Below are positions 34,919 through 43,675 of a stretch of DNA of 64,000 nucleotides, in pieces (positions within the stretch are counted from its first letter, which is position 1; each line of letters begins with the position of its first letter). The position numbers were made by a program, and so were the translations under genes. This DNA comes from JAGGSN01 sp965603725. GTDB taxonomy: Bacteria > Zixibacteria > MSB-5A5 > UBA10806 > 4484-95. Below the pieces are notes generated by a model that had not been told where the DNA came from, searched no databases, and saw nothing but the letters and a program-made list of their open reading frames with translations. The stretch covers positions 1 to 64,000 of the forward strand of contig CBFDEC010000004.1 in the NCBI GenBank assembly GCA_965603725.1, read 5' to 3'.

Positions 34919-35352
34919 AGATTATAACCGTTTTATTTGTAGTCTTAGCGATACCCTGCCTGTCGGCCGCTCAGGATACAACAAATGTTTTTCCCGGACA
35001 GCCCGAGATTACTTATAATCCAGGAATAGCCGGAATTCTTTTTAAGCTTTTTATATCGCTGGTTGTAATTATCGGATTGATATATTGTTCAATATTTTTA
35101 TTAAAAAAAATCAGCAACAAAACTTCTCACTCAAGCGATCAATTGATAAAGGTTGTCGGCAAGTCATACCTTACTCCCAAACAGAGCCTTTATATTGTCA
35201 AGATGGGTTTATCGTACGCTGTTTTAGGAGTATGTGAAAACTCAGTAAGCCTGCTTAAGGAGCTGTCACCGGAAGAAGTGGAGTCTTTAAAGCAACCGCC
35301 TCCAAAAAGTAATGGTTTTCAAAATGTTTTGAAATCGGTATTAAGACGATGA
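34915..35352 (+). CDS. fliO: Flagellar biosynthesis protein FliO
   Basis: A 145-residue membrane protein that assists assembly of the FliP ring of the export gate. Signal-like N-terminus about 1-19, membrane segment about 43-63, and a cytoplasmic domain (LIKVVGKSYLTPKQSLYIVKMG) typical of FliO. It overlaps fliN and fliP by 4 bp each, which supports the assignment. Confidence 0.88.
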   Translation: MKIITVLFVVLAIPCLSAAQDTTNVFPGQPEITYNPGIAGILFKLFISLVVIIGLIYCSIFLLKKISNKTSHSSDQLIKVVGKSYLTPKQSLYIVKMGLSYAVLGVCENSVSLLKELSPEEVESLKQPPPKSNGFQNVLKSVLRR

Positions 35353-36095
35353 AGTGTATTAAAGTTGTTTTATTAACTGTTATACTATTAGCGATACTTG
35401 GCAATACTGTATCCGCGCAGACTCTGCCGAAAATCTCTGTCGGAATCGAGGAGGGAGAGAGCGCCAAAGACCTTTCGGTCACGCTTCAAATTCTTCTGCT
35501 TCTTACCGTATTAACTCTGGCGCCGGCTATTGTAATTATGCTGACATCGTTTATAAGAATTGTTGTTATTTTTTCGTTCTTACGTCATGCAATAGGCACT
35601 CATCAGATGCCGCCCAACCAGTTGTTAGTCGGGCTCGCAATTATCTTAACGGCTTTCATTATGGCTCCGACCATGACCAAAATCAATGAGACCGCATTAC
35701 AGCCGTACTTGAAGGATGAAATCAGCCAGAAAGAGGCTTACGACACCGGCATTAAACCGATCAGGGAATTTATGTTAAAACAGGTCCGGGAAAAAGACTT
35801 AGCGCTGTTTGTTTCTTTATCCGGCAGGTCAAAACCAGAATCCCCGGACGATTTGCCGACATACCTTATAATACCCGGTTTCGTTATCTCCGAGTTGAGG
35901 ATTGCCTTTCAGATAAGCTTCATCCTGTTTATTCCATTTATAATTATTGATATGGTTGTGGCCTCGGTGTTAATGAGTATGGGTATGTTAATGCTGCCGC
36001 CAATTATGGTGTCGCTGCCATTTAAGATATTGCTGTTTGTTCTGGTTGACGGCTGGTATATGATAGTTAAGTCAGTAGTTTCCAGCTTCAACTAA
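35349..36095 (+). CDS. fliP: Flagellar export gate protein FliP
   Basis: A 248-residue core subunit of the type III export gate. A signal peptide (about 1-25) is followed by the conserved blocks LTLAPAIVIMLTSFIRIVVI, FSFLRHAIGTHQMPPNQLLVGLA-type and FVISELRIAFQISFILFIPF. Length and motifs are normal. Confidence 0.97.
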   Translation: MKCIKVVLLTVILLAILGNTVSAQTLPKISVGIEEGESAKDLSVTLQILLLLTVLTLAPAIVIMLTSFIRIVVIFSFLRHAIGTHQMPPNQLLVGLAIILTAFIMAPTMTKINETALQPYLKDEISQKEAYDTGIKPIREFMLKQVREKDLALFVSLSGRSKPESPDDLPTYLIIPGFVISELRIAFQISFILFIPFIIIDMVVASVLMSMGMLMLPPIMVSLPFKILLFVLVDGWYMIVKSVVSSFN

Positions 36096-36120
36096 AGGCT
36101 GGATAATTAGAGGCGTTGTT

Positions 36121-36390
36121 ATGGATTTGACATATGCTGTGGCATTAGGAAGAGCGGCAATCTATACGGTATTAATGGTGGCCGCACCGATGCTTGTTTT
36201 TTCACTGCTGGTGGGTTTGACAATAGCAATTCTTCAGGGCGTAACCCAGATTCAGGAGATGACGCTTACTTTTATACCCAAGATTATTGCCGTTGCCGTA
36301 GCCCTGATTGTATTTCTTCCCTGGATGATAAACACTCTCTTGAACTTTACCACGCAATTATTATCAATAATACCGACCCTGGCTCGTTAG
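36121..36390 (+). CDS. fliQ: Flagellar export gate protein FliQ
   Basis: An 89-residue protein with two membrane helices (about 15-40 and 50-74), VGLTIAILQGVTQIQEMTLT and FIPKIIAVAVALIVFLPWM, matching FliQ closely. It closes the FliPQR export channel. Last gene before a terminator-like hairpin; fliR has its own promoter. Confidence 0.97.
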   Translation: MDLTYAVALGRAAIYTVLMVAAPMLVFSLLVGLTIAILQGVTQIQEMTLTFIPKIIAVAVALIVFLPWMINTLLNFTTQLLSIIPTLAR

Positions 36391-36416
36391 AACTCTTATT
36401 ATCTTTCTTTCATAAC

Positions 36417-36440
36417 GGCCCCGCAGGGGATCTTTTTTTT
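36417..36440 (+). terminator. Probable terminator after fliQ
   Basis: A short GC stem CCCC (36419-36422) and GGGG (36426-36429) with a 3-nt loop, followed after three bases by eight Ts (36433-36440). The stem is short, so some read-through into fliR is likely. Confidence 0.6.
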
Positions 36441-36464
36441 ATCTGGAAAAAGCTTCAGGTAAAA

Positions 36465-36483
36465 ATCGGAATATTTTTCCGAT
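36465..36483 (+). promoter_or_regulatory. Candidate activator-binding palindrome upstream of fliR
   Basis: A perfect 7-bp inverted repeat ATCGGAA-N5-TTCCGAT centred at 36474, exactly 103 bp upstream of the -24 GG of the fliR sigma-54 promoter. The flgB promoter has the same element at the same distance. A further half-site ATCGGA lies at 36491-36496. The right arm also overlaps a sigma-28-like TAAA-N14-TCCGATAA (36460-36485), an alternative reading. Confidence 0.6.
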
Positions 36484-36574
36484 AAAATAGATCGGACTTT
36501 GAGACCTTTCTCAATCTATTGATTTAACATACAGAATGACAACAACATACACCAATTCTCGTTGAGCGATCATT

Positions 36575-36592
36575 CAGGCATAAGCATTGCTT
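36575..36592 (+). promoter_or_regulatory. Sigma-54 promoter of the fliR-flhBA-flhFG-fliA operon
   Basis: AGGCAT-N6-TTGCTT with GG at 36577-36578 and GC at 36589-36590, 12 bp apart. Transcription would begin near 36601, 19 bp before the fliR ATG. It would place the sigma-28 gene fliA under sigma-54 control. Confidence 0.8.
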
Positions 36593-36619
36593 AAGCAGGG
36601 AATAGGAGGATTACGTTTA

Positions 36620-37405
36620 ATGTCGCTGTTGCAGATTAGTGCTCTTGAATTTGAAAAACTGCTTCTCATCATCTTACGGGTCGGAGGGATAATGACAGTA
36701 GCCCCGATGTTCGGTCATCGCAACATACCCAGTATGGTCAAAGTAGGTTTCATAATTGTCATCAGTATAGTGTTATTGCCAACGATTCCCGCATCTTCCA
36801 TTGATTTTCCTCCGGAACTTTTCAGTTTAGCCGGCGTTCTGGTAAAGGAGGTAGCCGCTGGATTGGCGATTGGCTTCACCTCGCTGTTCCTTTTTATAGC
36901 CGTTCAGATTGCCGGCAATATCATCGGTCTTCAGATGGGGTTCGGTATTGTCAATGTGATCGACCCCAACTCTTCAACACAGATTCCGATAATCGGACAG
37001 TTCCAGTTTCTCATGGCGATGCTGATTTTTCTGGCAATCGACGGACATCACATTCTGATTTCAGCCATTGCCGGCAGTTTCAAGGTAATTCCACTTGGAC
37101 AAATAAACTTTAGTGAAGTCTCCGGCGAGCTTTTAGTCAGAGGCGCTGTTAATACATTGGCCCTGGCAATAAAGCTTGGCGCTCCCTGTATAGTAACCCT
37201 GTTTTTGCTTGATGTTTCCCTGGGAATAGTCGCTCGAACGGTTCCCCAGATGAATATCTTTATAGTCGGTTTTCCGCTCAAGATCGGCGTCGGTCTGTTC
37301 ATGCTGGGGATTTCATTTCCCATAATTGGCTATGTTTTTAGCAAGCTGCTGCAGGATTTGGACAGCAACCTTAACTACCTGATAATGGCCATGCGGCCAG
37401 CATAA
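36620..37405 (+). CDS. fliR: Flagellar export gate protein FliR
   Basis: A 261-residue polytopic protein of the export gate, with about six membrane segments and family blocks (IILRVGGIMTVAPMFGHRNI, QMGFGIVNVIDPNSSTQIPI, ARTVPQMNIFIVGFPLKIG). ATG 36620 follows AGGAGG (36604-36609) and is preferred to a TTG at 36587, which would lie upstream of the predicted transcription start. flhB follows after 3 bp. Confidence 0.96.
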   Translation: MSLLQISALEFEKLLLIILRVGGIMTVAPMFGHRNIPSMVKVGFIIVISIVLLPTIPASSIDFPPELFSLAGVLVKEVAAGLAIGFTSLFLFIAVQIAGNIIGLQMGFGIVNVIDPNSSTQIPIIGQFQFLMAMLIFLAIDGHHILISAIAGSFKVIPLGQINFSEVSGELLVRGAVNTLALAIKLGAPCIVTLFLLDVSLGIVARTVPQMNIFIVGFPLKIGVGLFMLGISFPIIGYVFSKLLQDLDSNLNYLIMAMRPA

Positions 37406-37408
37406 GTT

Positions 37409-38476
37409 ATGGCAGACGAAAAGAGTCAAGACGAAAAAACTGAACAGCCAACTCCCCGAAAACTGGAGGAGGCCCGAAAAAAGGGGCAGGTAGCCCGTTC
37501 GCAGGAGCTTAATTCTATAGTTATCATATTTATGGGGATGCTGGCTTTACTTATTTTTTCGAGTCACATTCTTTCAAATTTGATCCATTCATTCCATTTC
37601 AATTTTAATAAAATCGGCACAACAGAAGTGACCACTGCTACTTTCTATAATCTATTTATTGCTAACGGCGCCACTCTGGCAAAAATCGTCGTGCCGGTAA
37701 TGATGCTTTTAGCCGTGACAGGTCTTTTGATAAACCTGGCACAGGTGGGCGTGAATTTTTCCATGGAGGCAATAAGTCCCAAATTTGACAAGTTTAATAT
37801 AATAAAAGGATTTAAAAAGAAATTTTCAACTAGGACATTATTCAATTTGGTCAGGGACGTCTTGAAAGTAATCCTGATCGCTTATGTCACTTATTTGACC
37901 TATAAAAGCGAAATGAAAAATTATATACCGCTGGCCGACCAGGAACTGGGTCAGATTTTTTCATTTGCTTGCAGGGTTGCCCTAAAAATTATGCTGAGGG
38001 CTTCCGGTGTTCTGCTGTTTTTGGCAATACTCGATTACGCTTACCAGAAATACGACCACATAAAAGGTCTGAAGATGACAAAGCAGGAAATCAAGGACGA
38101 AATGAAGCAGCATGAGGGGGATCCCCTTATCAAGATGAGGATCAGGCGAATCCAGCGTGATATGGCTCATGCCAGAATGCTGCAGGAAGTGGAAAAGGCT
38201 GATGTTGTGGTCACCAACCCCATTCATATCGCGGTGGCTTTAAGATACGATGTGGATACGATGTCCGCTCCAAAGGTTGTGGCCAAGGGTGAAAGGCTTT
38301 TGGCTGAGAAGATAAAAGAAATCGCTGAAAAAGCAGGCGTGCCCATTGTCGAGAACAAGCCGCTGGCGCGAGCTTTATTTGAGGCGGTAGACATTGGGAT
38401 GTCGGTTCCTGCTAAGTTGTACAAGGCTGTGGCTGAAGTGCTGGCTTATGTATACAGGCTTAAGGGTAAAATCTGA
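37409..38476 (+). CDS. flhB: Flagellar export switch protein FlhB
   Basis: A 355-residue export gate protein that switches substrate class after self-cleavage. The N-terminus EKTEQPTPRKLEEARKKGQV is diagnostic, followed by four membrane segments and a cytoplasmic domain. The cleavage motif, normally NPTH, reads NPIH (N270-P271-I272-H273). Asn, Pro and His are retained, so cleavage between N and P is expected. The stop overlaps the flhA ATG by one base. Confidence 0.96.
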   Translation: MADEKSQDEKTEQPTPRKLEEARKKGQVARSQELNSIVIIFMGMLALLIFSSHILSNLIHSFHFNFNKIGTTEVTTATFYNLFIANGATLAKIVVPVMMLLAVTGLLINLAQVGVNFSMEAISPKFDKFNIIKGFKKKFSTRTLFNLVRDVLKVILIAYVTYLTYKSEMKNYIPLADQELGQIFSFACRVALKIMLRASGVLLFLAILDYAYQKYDHIKGLKMTKQEIKDEMKQHEGDPLIKMRIRRIQRDMAHARMLQEVEKADVVVTNPIHIAVALRYDVDTMSAPKVVAKGERLLAEKIKEIAEKAGVPIVENKPLARALFEAVDIGMSVPAKLYKAVAEVLAYVYRLKGKI

Positions 38477-40557
38477 TGACTGATCTGACCGGCGCTAATA
38501 AATCGGTATTAAATCGCCTGACAGAGCATTCTGATATCGTGCTGGCGGTAGCGGTTGTCGCTATCCTGGGGATACTGGTGCTTCCTATTCCGTCGCAGTT
38601 TTTGGATTTTATGCTGGCATTCAATATCACTTTATCGCTGGTGATCCTGCTGGTGACAATGTATATAACTCGTCCGCTTGATCTGTCGGTGTTTCCGAGC
38701 ATGCTTTTAATCATAACGCTATTCCGGCTGTCCTTAAATGTCGCTTCTACCAGGCTGATTCTGGGAAAGGCGTATGCCGGAGAAGTTATCGCCTCGTTTG
38801 GCAACTTTGTTGTGGGCGGCAATTATGTAGTCGGGTTTATCATCTTCTGTATCCTGGTAATCATTCAGTTTGTTGTTATCACTAAAGGCGCCACCAGAAT
38901 CGCTGAGGTTGCAGCTAGGTTTACTCTTGATGCCATGCCGGGCAAACAGATGGCCATAGATGCCGATCTTAATGCCGGTTTGCTTACCGAAGATGATGCC
39001 AGAAAACGCCGTGATGAGATCAGTAGTGAAGCAGACTTCTATGGAGCTATGGACGGCGCCGCCAAGTTTGTCCGAGGGGATGCTATCGCCGGAATACTCA
39101 TAACCCTGATTAACGTTATCGCCGGAATAGTCATCGGCGTAGTCCAGAAAGATATGCCGGTGGGTCAGGCATTGACTACATACACATTGTTAACAGTTGG
39201 CGATGGTCTTGTCACTCAGATACCTGCGCTGATCATCTCCACATCCGCCGGCATTGTAGTCACCCGGGCGGCCTCAGAGTCAAATCTCGGAAAAGACTTG
39301 ACGAGACAATTGACTTTGTATCCTCGAGCAATAATGGTTGTGGCGTTCATTCTGATGTTCTTTGGTCTGATACCCGGTATGCCGACATTGCCGTTTATGT
39401 TTCTTGGCGGTATGACCGGCGTTATAGCTTATACCGCCATTCAGGCAAAGAAAAAGCAGGAGCAAACTGCCGAAGCTGCAGAGGAAACTAAAGTTTTGGA
39501 ACCTCCGGAAAAGATGGAGGAATATTTAAAAGTCGATGCAATGGAGGTGGAAATTGGCTATGCCCTTATTCCGCTGGTCGATATTTCTCAGGGTAACGAC
39601 CTTTTAGACCGCATCGGCATGATCCGTCGCCAGGTGGCGGCTGAGATGGGGTTCCTTGTTCCGCCAATTAGAATCAGGGATAATATCCAGCTTCAGCCAA
39701 ATGAATACCAGATTAAAATTCGCGGTCATAAAATAACCTCAGCGGAACTTTTCCCCGGGCAATTTTTAGCTATCAATCCCGGATTTGTCACCGATCCGAT
39801 TGAGGGACCCGATGTGAAAGAACCGGCTTTCGGACTGAATGCCAAATGGGTCAGTGAAAATCTGAAATCACTGGCTGAAAAGAACGGCTATACCGTTGTT
39901 GAACCGGCCGCAGTGCTGGCCACTCACCTAACCGAAATAATAAAATCACACGCCGCTGATTTTGTTACCCGTCAGGAAACGTCCAACCTTATAGAAAATG
40001 TCAAGGCGGATAATCAAGCCCTTGTGGAAGAAGTAATCCCGAATCAGGTCGGGCTGAGTGTCGTTCAGAAGGTCCTGCAAAATCTGCTTGAGGAGAGAAT
40101 CTCCATTAAGGATTTACCTACCATACTGGAAACTATCGGTGATTTCGCTTCTTCATCAAAAGATCCTGACATCCTGACTGAATATGTCAGGCACAGCTTA
40201 AACCGTACCATAACGGAATTATACATGAATTCAGTCGGCGGTATGACAGTAATGACTCTTGACCCCGACCTGGAGCAAAAATTGATATCGCAGATTCAGC
40301 AGACCAAGCACGGCCTGACGCTGGTCTTGCCGCCGGATATCGCAAAACAGGTTTACGATGTAATAAAACAGGCAAATGAAGAAATGCAGGCCCAGGGATA
40401 TACTCCGATGCTCCTGGTATCGCCTAATATAAGGCTGGTGTTGAAACGCTTAATCAAGCCTGTTGCGCCAAATATGGCGGTTATATCATATAACGAATTA
40501 CTCCCGGAAATAGAAGTTGAAAGCATAAAAACTGTGAGGTTAGCAGATGATAATTAA
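38476..40557 (+). CDS. flhA: Flagellar export protein FlhA
   Basis: A 693-residue nonameric export gate protein. The N-terminal half has about eight membrane segments and the conserved FHIPEP-region blocks (FPSMLLIITLFRLSLNVAST, RFTLDAMPGKQMAIDADLNA, SEADFYGAMDGAAKFVRGDA). The cytoplasmic C-terminal domain (about 350-690) binds chaperone-substrate complexes. Full length. It overlaps flhB by 1 bp and flhF by 11 bp. Confidence 0.98.
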   Translation: MTDLTGANKSVLNRLTEHSDIVLAVAVVAILGILVLPIPSQFLDFMLAFNITLSLVILLVTMYITRPLDLSVFPSMLLIITLFRLSLNVASTRLILGKAYAGEVIASFGNFVVGGNYVVGFIIFCILVIIQFVVITKGATRIAEVAARFTLDAMPGKQMAIDADLNAGLLTEDDARKRRDEISSEADFYGAMDGAAKFVRGDAIAGILITLINVIAGIVIGVVQKDMPVGQALTTYTLLTVGDGLVTQIPALIISTSAGIVVTRAASESNLGKDLTRQLTLYPRAIMVVAFILMFFGLIPGMPTLPFMFLGGMTGVIAYTAIQAKKKQEQTAEAAEETKVLEPPEKMEEYLKVDAMEVEIGYALIPLVDISQGNDLLDRIGMIRRQVAAEMGFLVPPIRIRDNIQLQPNEYQIKIRGHKITSAELFPGQFLAINPGFVTDPIEGPDVKEPAFGLNAKWVSENLKSLAEKNGYTVVEPAAVLATHLTEIIKSHAADFVTRQETSNLIENVKADNQALVEEVIPNQVGLSVVQKVLQNLLEERISIKDLPTILETIGDFASSSKDPDILTEYVRHSLNRTITELYMNSVGGMTVMTLDPDLEQKLISQIQQTKHGLTLVLPPDIAKQVYDVIKQANEEMQAQGYTPMLLVSPNIRLVLKRLIKPVAPNMAVISYNELLPEIEVESIKTVRLADDN

Positions 40558-41740
40558 AAAATTTGTCGCCCCTACCATGCCTGAAGCAATATCCAAGGTT
40601 AAAAAGGAACTTGGCGATCAGGCTGTAATTCTTAAAACTCGAATGAACAGAAAAGCGGGCGGTCAGAGTAATTTCAAAGGGGTCGAGATTACCGCCGCTA
40701 TTGAATCGGATTCAAAGTCGAGATTTAAGCTTCAAACCGACGGTAAACCTGAAACAAAAACTACCGTTGTTGAAAGTACTGTGCCAGAACAGCCGTCTGT
40801 GTACACTTCTGAAAAATTAGACAGCCTGATTGATCAGGTGGCTGATTTGAAGAAAGCTGTCGATGAGAAATCCAACCGACAGATGCAGTCATTCTTTGGC
40901 AATCTTTCGGCAGATATGCTGGAAGCTGGAAGAGAACTCATCAGCCGGAATATCTCCGAAGAGTTGGCTTTTGCCGTTATATCACGACTGGCTCAGTCGG
41001 AAAAATCGCTGAATCTTGGCCGGGACGAGATAAACAAGCGAATTGAACAGATATTCTGTTCGATGCTCTCTCCCGGCGAGCCAATCGATGTAAACAAAGC
41101 AGGCACAACAACAGTCATGTTTGTTGGACCGACGGGTTCGGGCAAAACCGCGGCAATAGCCCGCGTGGCCATGCTTCATAAAATCGAGGAGGACGATAAA
41201 GTCGCAATAATAACCGCTGATAATTTCAGGGCCGATTCGAGCCAGCAAATAAAGTCATATTGCAGAATAATCGGCTGCCCATGTGGAGTCATATATACTC
41301 CTGAGGAGTTATCGATGGCCATAAGATCTCAGAAAGAGGGGTTGATATTAATCGATACTCCCGGCATAAGCCCCAATGATGATAAAGAAATCGGCGAAAT
41401 GCAATCGCTTATCAGATCGGCAAGACCGCATGAAATCCATTTAGTCGTTCCTGCATCAACTCCGGCCAGGGATTTATCGAAGATGCTGACGGCTTTCGGT
41501 GAATTCGGCATCGATAAGATATTTTTGACAAAACTTGATGAAACCGATGCCCCCGGTGGAGTGATAACTGCGGTTATTGATTCGGGAAAGAAACTTTCTT
41601 ATGTCAGCCGCTCGCGGGAAATCCCCGGTCAATTCGGCGTAGCTGTCCCCGAATCGCTGGCAAAAGCGCTTATAGCAGAAATTGCCATTGAGGAAATCCA
41701 ACCAAAATGGGAAATGGAAGCAGTGGGAATATGGCAATAG
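40547..41740 (+). CDS. flhF: Flagellar SRP-like GTPase FlhF
   Basis: A 397-residue GTPase that sets flagellar position and number with FlhG. The N-terminal B domain (FVAPTMPEAISKVKKELGDQ) leads through a variable linker to an N domain and the G domain (from about 185), with GPTGSGKTAAIARVA, TADNFRADSSQQIKSY, LIDTPGISP and LTKLDETD motifs. All GTP-binding motifs look intact. It overlaps flhA by 11 bp. Confidence 0.95.
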   Translation: MIIKKFVAPTMPEAISKVKKELGDQAVILKTRMNRKAGGQSNFKGVEITAAIESDSKSRFKLQTDGKPETKTTVVESTVPEQPSVYTSEKLDSLIDQVADLKKAVDEKSNRQMQSFFGNLSADMLEAGRELISRNISEELAFAVISRLAQSEKSLNLGRDEINKRIEQIFCSMLSPGEPIDVNKAGTTTVMFVGPTGSGKTAAIARVAMLHKIEEDDKVAIITADNFRADSSQQIKSYCRIIGCPCGVIYTPEELSMAIRSQKEGLILIDTPGISPNDDKEIGEMQSLIRSARPHEIHLVVPASTPARDLSKMLTAFGEFGIDKIFLTKLDETDAPGGVITAVIDSGKKLSYVSRSREIPGQFGVAVPESLAKALIAEIAIEEIQPKWEMEAVGIWQ

Positions 41741-42495
41741 AAGCGGTAACGGGTATTGCGATTCTCTCTGGAAAGGGGGGAGTCGGCAAGTCGGTAATCT
41801 CATTAAACCTTGCTCTTAGCATGGGTTCGCTCGGCGTTAGAACCTTGCTCTTTGACGCTGCCTGTGGAGACCTTATCAATCTGGCAAATTTGGGATATCC
41901 TGACGCTGGGATTGATAAATCGTGCCTGTACAATCTTACTGACAATGTCGATTTGAATTCTCCGGCCGCCCCCGATTCTTATTCAGTGCATGATGAAAGT
42001 GATCTTGAGGATTTCCTGGCGGAAATAGCACGTTTTGCTTCAGGTTACAGGTGTGTTATTTTTGATTGCCCATCCGGAACCGGTCCCATCGCTTATATGC
42101 TGGCGGGCCTATCTGAGATGTCGATTATTGTAAGCACTCCTGATCCGACATCAATAGCCGGCGCTTATCTACTGGCGAAGTCGCTGTATTTTGACGGGCT
42201 TGCCAGACGGTGCGGGATTCTCTTTAACCAGGTCGACTCGGCCGACCAGGCGGCATCTCTTCAGACTAAATTCAATCTTCTAACCCGCCAGTTTTTACAT
42301 CATGAATTTGAACATGTAGGACATATCCATAGCGATATCCGACTGGCAGAATCTGTCCTGGAACAGCAGCCATTGCTTTTAGAATCAACAAAGAGCGTTT
42401 CGAGCATAGATATCATTAATCTTGCCGAGAAGTTATGTCAAAACAGCGGGTTTCAATTTGAAACGGGCGATTTAAAAAGTCATTCAGGGCAATGA
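41731..42495 (+). CDS. flhG: MinD-like ATPase FlhG (YlxH)
   Basis: A 254-residue ParA/MinD-type ATPase, partner of FlhF in flagellar number control. The deviant Walker A SGKGGVGKS is at about 10-18, DCPSGTG is the switch II region. FlhG proteins usually begin with a DQAxxLR helix that stimulates FlhF; none is seen, even from the earlier ATG at 41707 (which adds only MGNGSSGN). ATG 41731 has TGGGA close upstream. It overlaps flhF by about 10 bp. Confidence 0.88.
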   Translation: MAIEAVTGIAILSGKGGVGKSVISLNLALSMGSLGVRTLLFDAACGDLINLANLGYPDAGIDKSCLYNLTDNVDLNSPAAPDSYSVHDESDLEDFLAEIARFASGYRCVIFDCPSGTGPIAYMLAGLSEMSIIVSTPDPTSIAGAYLLAKSLYFDGLARRCGILFNQVDSADQAASLQTKFNLLTRQFLHHEFEHVGHIHSDIRLAESVLEQQPLLLESTKSVSSIDIINLAEKLCQNSGFQFETGDLKSHSGQ

Positions 42496-42559
42496 AGTTA
42501 TAAACTGAATGACGATAAAATAATGGATGATTTAATATTTAGTCCAACAAGGAAGGTCT

Positions 42560-43318
42560 ATGGCAACACAAACTATTTGGGAAAACTATAAAAAAACGCT
42601 GGATCCCTACACCCGGGATAAATTGCTGCAGGAATATCTTCCACTGGTAAAAAATGTGGCCAGCCGTATGGCAATTGGATTTCCAAAGTCAGTGGAGTTT
42701 AACGATCTTGTGAACACGGGTGTAATAGGTCTTATCGAAGCTTTTAATAATTTCGATCCAGCGAGAGGTGTAAAATTTGAGACTTATGCAGTACCCAGAA
42801 TTCGAGGCGCAATCCTTGATGAGCTCAGAGCGCTGGACTGGGTGCCGCGTTCAACTCGAGCGAAATCGAGAGAGATCGAAAGAGCCATGACAAAGCTTGA
42901 AAACGAGTTAGGAAGATCGCCCTCGGAAAGTGAATTAGCCAAACAAATGAAAATCTCCACCGAAGATTTGTTGTCCGCTTTAGGAGATGTATCATCAACA
43001 ACCCTTCTTTCACTCGATGAATTAATCTGTCGTGAGGACGACAACCGTCAGGTTCCCCGTATTGAAACAGTCCAAAACGAAGCGGTCAATAATGTGCTTA
43101 ATGACCTCGAACGTTCCGAACTAAGAGCCTTTCTTATCAATGCCATAAGCACCCTTTCCGAACAGGAACGTTTAGTGGTTGCACTTTACTATTACGAGGA
43201 ACTGACACTCAAGGAAATCGGCGAGGTAATGCTCATTTCAGAATCAAGAGTTTCCCAGATTCATACCAAGTCGGTTTTGCGATTAAGGGCGATGATAAGA
43301 GACAAGTTTGCTTTATAG
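42560..43318 (+). CDS. fliA: Flagellar sigma-28 factor FliA
   Basis: A 252-residue sigma factor of the FliA/WhiG group. Region 2 (EFNDLVNTGVIGLIEAFNNF, GVKFETYAVPRIRGAILDEL, RALDWVPRSTR) and region 4 (ELTLKEIGEVMLISESRVSQ) are complete. It recognises TAAA-N15-GCCGATAA promoters, two of which are seen in this window (motA, flgL). No flgM anti-sigma gene was recognised here. It is last in the fliR operon apart from the small genes that follow. Confidence 0.96.
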   Translation: MATQTIWENYKKTLDPYTRDKLLQEYLPLVKNVASRMAIGFPKSVEFNDLVNTGVIGLIEAFNNFDPARGVKFETYAVPRIRGAILDELRALDWVPRSTRAKSREIERAMTKLENELGRSPSESELAKQMKISTEDLLSALGDVSSTTLLSLDELICREDDNRQVPRIETVQNEAVNNVLNDLERSELRAFLINAISTLSEQERLVVALYYYEELTLKEIGEVMLISESRVSQIHTKSVLRLRAMIRDKFAL

Positions 43319-43360
43319 GTCGAATATCAGCAGGTGAATAATCATGGCCGGAGGGTCCTT

Positions 43361-43666
43361 ATGGTAAAACCGGTCGATTTACAGGACATTCTATCCAAGA
43401 CTCAATTATTGGAAAAAATTCATCAGCTTCAGAAGTCTAATCCTGATGAAGCACAAAAGCAGTTTGCCCAGGAGTTGCAGAAAAAAGTCGCCGATGGTAG
43501 GAATAAAGTGGTCGATCTGCCGAAGTCCGACAAGATTATTATTCACCGCGATGATACCAAGAAAAAGAATAACCGTGAAAAAAGCAAAAAGAACAAACAA
43601 AAAAAGCAAGATGAATTGACTGATGATGAGAAGAGAAAATCAAAAAATATAGATTATCTTGCTTAA
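43361..43666 (+). CDS. Small Lys-rich protein downstream of fliA
   Basis: A 101-residue cytoplasmic protein: an amphipathic N-terminal helix region (KPVDLQDILSKTQLLEKIHQ) and a very basic, probably disordered tail (KKKNNREKSKKNKQKK). I do not recognise a characterised family, though short proteins of this look often follow fliA. ATG 43361 with GGAGGG 5 bp upstream is preferred to GTG 43334. It is 9 bp from the next gene, so the two are likely co-expressed with fliA. Confidence 0.7.
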   Translation: MVKPVDLQDILSKTQLLEKIHQLQKSNPDEAQKQFAQELQKKVADGRNKVVDLPKSDKIIIHRDDTKKKNNREKSKKNKQKKQDELTDDEKRKSKNIDYLA

Positions 43667-43675
43667 GGAGGAATA

